Source: Bursaphelenchus xylophilus (lineage: Eukaryota > Nematoda > Chromadorea > Rhabditida > Aphelenchoididae). From it: a stretch of 64,000 nt of DNA. Shown piece by piece: positions 57,770 to 64,000 of the stretch. Made by a program: the position numbers and the translations under genes. The first letter of the stretch is position 1. Every line of letters begins with the position of its first letter. The stretch spans positions 8,303,501-8,367,500 of the forward strand of contig CAJFCV020000005.1 of NCBI GenBank assembly GCA_904066235.2. The letters are read 5' to 3'. Under the pieces are notes generated by a model, which did not search any database, had not been told where the DNA came from, and saw nothing but the letters and a program-made list of their open reading frames with translations.

Positions 57770-59919
57770 TTATTCTTCATTGTGATGATCAAAATACTTG
57801 GTGATGAAGGCATCGGCGGCTTTGAAGATATCGTAGCATTGGGAATTCATGAGGAAATCCATCTTGTCCGGCGCGTTCGCGCCCTCCAATTGGGCCAGAA
57901 ACTCCTCTTCTTGGCCTGGAATGACATATCCGACAATAATTTACCTTGTAAATCCGATTACAATTACAATTTTGACAAATATTATATTATCCATGATGGA
58001 TAATATAGAGAAAACAAAATTACCTGTGGCAACTCCATAATCCATAGCTTTGGAGAGACAGTCAATAACTTGAAGGACCACGTCGACACTCATCACCGTC
58101 AGGAGGTCGCAAATTCCCTTGAAGAGGCCTTTTTTGATGCACATGGTAATCAGATTTCCATTTTTTGTGTTCAAAATTTCATATAGACCACTGACCGCCT
58201 AAAAATAGAAATTTTTAGATCTTTGAAGGATTATGAAACATGTTGGACATGTTTTTTTGCCATGACATTGAAAAAAAATCTATTTTTTACACAAGGTCTT
58301 GTTGAAATTTCAAAAAAAAAATCGTGAATATGTCTTCGTATTACAATAAAACTTGCCTGTTTTCTCAATTCAAATGTCGAATCCCTCAAGCATATCAAAA
58401 ATCCATCAATTATTTGTTCCGCAACATCCTCTCGATGGCTTAGAACTCCATTCTTCACAAACTGAATAATCAAATAAAAACATTGCCCCAGGGCTTTTGG
58501 TGTAACCGCATTGCTTTGTGAAATCCTCAAAGCTGAATCGAAAAAGCCACTATCGTACAAATGATTCAGGAATTGGGGTCTTGCAGCAATAACATTGGCC
58601 AGTTTTAGGACCGACGGAAGGATAAGCGGATTTTCGAGAAGAGGCGAACAATGGGAGAGAAATCCGACGTCAATCAGCTTCTGGATGTGCTCTTCGCCAA
58701 AATGGCAGATTCCGGTTAAAGTATCCAGAGCCTCGTTCAGCAGAATCTCATCAAATTCATTGGTTAAGATAAATTCATATAAAGATAAGAATTCGTCCGA
58801 TAATTCTTCAACTGGAGTCATAAAAGTAAAATAATTGTTGATTAAGGCCACCGTCTGTCGTTTCACATCGATTTGATCAAATCTAAAAATATTTTTCATC
58901 ATTATCTATCAAAAAAATCAGTCTGATATCAAGGATAATATAATTTACTCACCGAAAGTAAAGCCTCAAGGCTTTTGGCAAGATCATTAGCTCATCGCAT
59001 GTACAACGCTTGAAGGGGTCGAATGAAACAATTCCCTCAAGGATAAACAGTGCGTTTACACATGTTCCAGGGTCATCACTTCTGAAGAGAACACCAAGTA
59101 TAATAATGGATCTAAAGACAAAAGAAAAAATGTAAAAACATACCCCAAGCAGTTGATAAGCTTGGCAATGGGTCCAGGATTGAGTCTACTGGCGACAAGT
59201 CGAATATCCATACTCATTTCGGACAACACACCAACAACGGAGCGCTCGACGGGAGAATCAGGCTCGGCCTTCATAAAAACGTCGATAAATGTGTTGAATA
59301 GCCCCATTTCCAAGGCTTCTTCGACTGCTGGCCCTGCAAAATTAACCAGCCATAAATCCACAAACAATTTAAAGCAAAAACACCAAAAAATTCATCAAGC
59401 AACAGCCGTTTTCCAACGAGGTATCTAAAATATCATAGGACGCAGCAAGTCTTCACCTTTGCTCAAGATTCTGGAGTAAACCTTCAGCGCGTTTAGTGTT
59501 TTGGCCTCGTCGTCGCATAACAAATCAGATATGAGGTCGGGATCATAGACAGCACGAGCTGAATCCTCTTCGTAGCTTTCACCCTAAAATCCGTAAAGAA
59601 AATAGAAGAAGCCGCTCACCCTGCTCACACCTTTACGTCTGGCTCGGTCAAAGCCATCATCTCGCTTTTTCTTTCGGAGCTCTACGGTCTCGGCACGGTG
59701 CTTGAAGTGCAGAGCGTTAGAATCAACCCCTGGAAATAAATTTATATTATCCACGAGAAAAAGTATAACAAAAGTGCCATTTTAAAGAGATTTTAAGTTC
59801 ATAAAAACAAAAATGAAGGCTAGATAATTACCTGCATTCTTGTATAAAGCCGCATGCGAGCAGCTGGCAGCACTCCCATATTTTTCTGCACCTTCTTCAC
59901 ACCCATTACTCGTGAGCAT
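57770..59919 (-). CDS. Importin-alpha-like protein, diverged
   Basis: Eight exons: 59919-59832, 59729-59629, 59583-59457, 59333-59144, 59081-58953, 58882-58357, 58198-58024 and 57915-57770; in frame, 493 aa, close to the ~500-530 of importin-alpha. Residues ~31-63 resemble the IBB domain (HFKHRAETVELRKKKRDDGF with RARRK). Helical ARM-type repeats follow, and the C-terminal region FLMNSQCYDIFKAADAFITK fits the family's closing helix. Importin-alpha carries NLS cargo to importin-beta. Oddity: the product contains no tryptophan, so the Trp/Asn ladder that binds classical NLSs is absent (e.g. VVGVLSEMSMD where family members have a WALxN pattern). The sixth intron (58356-58199) has a GC donor (CAG|GCAAGT). 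It may be a germline-type or neofunctionalised paralogue; assignment rests on the IBB and overall layout. Confidence 0.8.
57983..58007. repeat. Motif A perfect palindrome
   Basis: Two TATATTATCCAT half-sites face each other around a single central G, 12-bp arms without mismatch, within intron 7 of the importin-like gene. Confidence 0.8.
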
Positions 59920-60608
59920 CGCTACCCAATATTCTACCGAAACTATCGGCAAATAATATTCATATATTCACGTCAAGCCACTCTCGATCTCGACGATCAA
60001 TTTCAAGTCGGAAAAAATTCGAGAAAAATACATGCAGTAGCCAACATCTCCAGTCCCACCACGAAAAATTGCAATGCCACAGAGGTTGGCATTCCGCTCC
60101 AATCTTTTTCTTGTTGCCTTCGTCAACATGGAGCCGGGAAAACGGGGCCGACTTACGAGGTAGAGAGTGTTTCTTTCCATTTTTTAACCTTTCAGGTTTT
60201 TTTCAGCTCTCGGTTGAAGATTGACGAAACAATCGGTCTTCGACATGGAAGAGGAAGGTGCGGAAGTCTTCATAATTGCGTTTCGGACAAATCTATCATA
60301 CGTTTGACGTCGATTATACTCTCTAGAGTTCGCCTGTCGCGCTCTCTTCGGATTGCGGAAAGATTTTGTGGGTGTAATAATTAAAATTTATATTATTCTT
60401 GCCACCTCTTATGTTTTCGATACCCTAATATGCTCGGGATTCGCGAAATTTTTGTTGCGTAATACATAGTTTATCGAATTTTGTTGCTTAGGAAGTTGTT
60501 TAATACAATCGGAAAACATTCGCGGACTACCCAGAACAATTTGTATTATCCATGACAACGGCTTAGATGGGGATATGAATTAGTGGTGGTTTTGGTTCAT
60601 CCGCCGAA
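59920..60608. other. Divergent promoter region, importin-like / NHR
   Basis: About 690 bp between two start codons pointing outward. A 176-codon frame at 59854-60384 (+) is antisense to importin exon 1, lacks motifs and is probably accidental. A motif A copy (TATTATCCATGA, 60544-60555) lies just upstream of the NHR ATG. Confidence 0.45.
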
Positions 60609-63210
60609 ATGCATCGGTCGATTAAGCTCGAAGATGACGGTGGGAGTATTGTGGAGCCGCCAGAGCTTTCTGGACCCATGAATTGTTTGATTTGCGGGGC
60701 TGCTGGAGCAAAACATTATGGTACCATAGCTTGTCTGTAAGTCCATTTTGAATCCTTTGTTTTTTCTTTCTTTTAGAAAATTTAAGTTCTCCATTATACT
60801 GATAACCGCATTATGAAGATTTGAGTTTAATTTTATCAATTTTTTCAGCGGTTGTAAGGGGTTTTTCCGACGATCAATCCTCTTGAACAAAGTCTACAAA
60901 TGTATTCGGAATAAGCAATGCACAATGAGTCCAGGTGAGCTTCGTTGCTAATTTTTTAAATCGCATTTTTATTCAAAAGGTTAAAGCTCAAACGCTACGT
61001 AGAAGATTCTTTTGGGTCATGTCCGATTCCATTCAAATACGTTTCGGAGGCAAACTACAAAACGGAAATTACTTTCTGACCGCCGTAATCGCGACCCACA
61101 AATTGGTTGCGTAGCGCGATGAGAATTCGAACGCGGTGTGCGGGGAAATCTTTTGTCGCAATGTGCAGATTAATATAGATAAGTTTAAAAAAAAATGGTT
61201 TGCAGAGACCCGGAATGGCTGCCATTACTGCCGACTGCAAAAATGCTACTCCGTTGGAATGAAAACATGCTGTAAGTTACGTTACTTCACCTGAAATTTA
61301 ATTGAGACAAAAAATTACGAATAATTTTCAGATTTACAAGCCAGTCGAAAGGCGGGTTCGGGCCGAAAAGCTATCGAAATGAGTCCCAAAGGATCTCCAA
61401 CACCTCCATTTATCGTCGTTAATCAACAATTGGCCAAGGTATGTTGCAAATGTTTTGGTTTTTATTCGGAGTTTAGGTTGAGAATCGATGCGTGTCTCTA
61501 GGATCTCTGAATGTGTTCAAGCCTCAAGGAAATGGAACGACCAGTGATATTGTGCAGTATTTTAGCGATGTTGAGAGGTGAGCGGGACTTTGAGTTTATT
61601 TTTGGTGGCTTTTTCTTCTGTAACATAAGTTCTGTCAATTTATTGATTGTAAGGAGGTCACAATTGATCTAGTTTTAGTCGAATTGAAAGAGCTTTTGAC
61701 TAATTTTGTCTACTACAATATAATTTTTTTTCTTCTAAACGACTATAATTTTAGGATATGTGATGAGGTCTTTGACGAAAGGACGATGGGAATGCCTCTC
61801 ACTGCAATTCGGCAGCAGTGTAGCGTCGACGTGGATATTGATTTAGCCATCAGTGAGCCAGGTCGAGTAGCCCCGAGAATTGATGTAAGTACCTTAAATT
61901 TTCTATTTTATGTATTTAGATGGAATGGGGAATGAGAATACCCTTTTCTGACGACATTTTGAAGCCGATGTGGTGTCGTCAAATTTGCAATTTTTTCGAT
62001 TTTGCCAGTTTTATGCCGGACTTGGAGATGATCGACGAAAAAGAGAAAAATCGACTGGTTCTCGCGAATTCCACGCGGATATTATCGCTCACTGTGGCAT
62101 ATAAGACACAACGGCTGGATCATGAGCCGGATGCGATCACGTTTGGCATGGGTGTTTATTATCCGATCATCGAGGACCAAAAACCTGCGGAACAAACCAG
62201 TTTTACGGAGATTGCACGGATATTATACAGAGATTGTGTGATTCCAATGAGAGAAATGAGACTCTCTTTAGCAGAATATTGCATTATCAAGGCAATGTAT
62301 TTCTTTTCGCCAGGTAAATTTTTATTTTTTTTTTGTTGTTTTAGGGTCATTGAAAGTTTTTGAAAAAACATGGGTAAAAGTTTTGTTGATGGGGCGAAAG
62401 TGGTCTAGAATGAAGGAATATGTGTTCACGTAAATATCCTGAGTATTGTTGAAAAAGAAGCCTTCGATTAATCTACTTTTTTTTATCTTCTCCTTGAGCT
62501 CCTCAAGTCCAATATAAAAGCGGCCAAAAATTCTTTTGGTATTGCTCTCTTGCTCCCGGAAAATAATAAAGGGATTATTATTAAGGGCTCCGGATTAATT
62601 TCTTGTTTTCAGTGAGCACGTTAAGCGACAGGTCATTGCAAGTTATCAACAGGATACGTGAAAAATACGCAAATGTTTTGAATGATTATTTACTCAACGA
62701 AATGGGGTACATGGATGCTGTGGATCGGATCACAAGAATACACTCGATCCTGCAGGTCATTGAGGTAGGTTTTGAGGGGGTGGGAGAGGATTTTTTTGGA
62801 CATACATTTATATTGTAGTAGGTTGGAAAGGATAATGAGCAAAAATTAATTAGAGAAACATTTTCTTTTGTGTTTTACACTGTTAAGAGCGTTGTGATGT
62901 AATTTTGAGTTCAAAATTTGTACCTAAAATTACATTGTAGTCGATAAACAAAAGTAAAATTTGTAGAAAACTTGGGTTGAAATAGAATGTATGAGTGGAA
63001 AAGTTACTTATAATACCATTTTGGCTGTTGCAGTTTTGATTTTAAAAGTTTCGCTTCAAATATTTTATCAGAATTGTCGTGGATAATATAAAATTCTTGC
63101 TGCAGGTGACCAGCAATCGCTTCGACAAACGAATGGCCGGTCTCGTAATGGTGGATTCGTCGGGAATGCTGGGCCGATTGGCGTACGACATCCATGTTCG
63201 AACAAATTAA
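60609..63210 (+). CDS. Nuclear hormone receptor
   Basis: Nine exons: 60609-60736, 60849-60934, 61206-61271, 61332-61438, 61477-61577, 61755-61884, 61920-62313, 62613-62764 and 63106-63210; in frame, 422 aa. The DNA-binding domain (~27-95) has both C4 fingers with standard spacing: CLICGAAGAKHYGTIACLGC and CIRNKQC..CHYC. The P-box is CLGCKGFFRRS, with Leu in place of the usual Glu, and RLQKCYSVGMK follows the second finger. A hinge (SRKAGSGRKAIEMSPKGSP) leads to a ligand-binding-like domain (~150-422; MEWGMRIPFSDDILKPMW, FFDFASFMPDL, YCIIKAMYFFSP). It is a transcription factor of the expanded nematode NHR group; ligand and target unknown. Divergent from the importin-like gene. AATAAA at 63480-63485 could end its transcript. 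Confidence 0.93.
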
Positions 63211-64000
63211 CAAAAAAAACTTGCAAATTGTGTATAACGTGTTCGTTGTAGCCTTTTTTTTTTGATGTGATTCCTCCCCGGATTTACTTTATTTCCTCCC
63301 CATTGGTGATCAAAATTCCCTTGGCATATTTTATGCGTCTCTTCAAACTCAAAATTGTTTGATTTTTTTGGTACTTTTGATTATTTTTTTTGTCATTTTG
63401 CGAATTTTTCGACCTTGTGATATCTGTAAATTGTCAAATCGAAAAGTTTTAAGACAGTAAACGGTCTATTTTACTGTGAAATAAATTTTAAAATTCCACA
63501 CCGGCTATATTGGATATATTTTTGGGCCAGTTTTGTGACGCCGCCTTCATAAACATGGTGTCGATTACCGCCTTTTCCACGGAAAACAAACTCCTCAGAA
63601 TTGCGGATTCAGGTTCTTTTTGTCATCCCACTTCCTTTCACAGGAAGCGCCATTTAATTCGAACACAATAAGTTATCTCAGTGTGATGACAAAGCAAAAG
63701 AAAACAGTCAATAAAAGACATGGATAATATAAGAAAGAATTGATGGGATAACTGGGAAAATTGCGGTGGAATTGGAGTAGTTTGCCTTTGAGGGAAAGAA
63801 AAGTGATTTGGAATTGTAATTGAAGGTTTTATTGCCGGCATAATAAGGGAAATCATCTAATTTGGCGTTCGCTCGTTAGCGAAGGCTCTTTTTTGAAGGA
63901 AAAGGTGATTTTTTTGGTAAAATACGATGAACCAAGACGTTTTTATTTGATTTTTGGTTCCTAAACTCTCTTTAATTTGCTCTGTGATATATATATGAAA
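63211..64000. other. 3' flank of the NHR gene
   Basis: T-rich 3' region with AATAAA at 63480-63485 and a motif A copy (ATGGATAATATA) at about 63719-63732. No further gene seen before the window edge. Confidence 0.45.

Noticed and set aside
59854..60384. 176-codon open frame on the plus strand
   Set aside because: It is antisense to importin exon 1 and the shared promoter, has no recognisable motif, no splice support and a composition like its surroundings.
1..64000. CRISPR arrays, bacterial operons, rRNA or prophage
   Set aside because: No direct-repeat/spacer arrays, Shine-Dalgarno-led polycistrons or rRNA-like segments; spliced genes throughout show a eukaryotic nuclear sequence.

Overview
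The window reads as nuclear DNA of a chromadorean nematode. It is AT-rich, its genes are split into many small exons with GT(A/G)AG...TTTCAG junctions, and several start codons lie a few bases after a TTTCAG that could be a spliced-leader acceptor. The proteins are typical worm products: a DUF229 protein, an FLP-34/NPF neuropeptide precursor, Golgi alpha-mannosidase II, a UGT, Ena/VASP and a nuclear hormone receptor. Long intergenic stretches and abundant DNA-transposon debris argue against a compact Caenorhabditis-like genome. The genus cannot be fixed from the sequence. Exon joins were made by eye, and every one given for the firm genes keeps the reading frame.

Layout. 0-3.5 kb: a possible C-terminal exon of a small membrane protein (-), then an flp-34-like neuropeptide gene (-) whose last coding exon is 16 nt long. 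3.5-10.8 kb: repeat-rich, no gene recognised. 10.8-15.3 kb: a DUF229 gene (+) converging on an unknown secreted-protein gene (-). 16.8-28.5 kb: alpha-mannosidase II (13 exons, -) and directly upstream a UDP-glycosyltransferase (7 exons, -), each with a ~1.2 kb non-coding transposon in an intron. 31.8-38.1 kb: a flavin polyamine-oxidase-like gene with a signal peptide (+), a doubtful coiled-coil gene (-) and a 104-residue single-pass membrane protein (+). 38.1-49.1 kb: an 11 kb gene desert with a CAGGGTG-ended inverted-repeat element, a probable LINE 3' end, a perfect hairpin and a near-perfect 1.5 kb palindrome. 49.1-54.5 kb: Ena/VASP (unc-34-like, +). 55.7-59.9 kb: an unknown secreted protein and a tryptophan-free importin-alpha-like protein (both -). 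60.6-63.2 kb: a nuclear hormone receptor (+), divergent from the importin.

Functionally this is a mixed neighbourhood with no pathway cluster. The UGT and mannosidase II genes share a strand with ~500 bp between them and both act in the secretory pathway, so a shared transcription unit is possible but not shown.

The most unusual non-genic signals are three families of short interspersed motifs (TATATTATCCATGA; TGACATTTTATACGAT; GAACAGAATGCCAAAA..GGCGGGAATTT), each recurring far more often than chance. The first occurs several times as a small palindrome inside introns. A tRNA-like sequence sits in each arm of a large inverted repeat within the oxidase gene.
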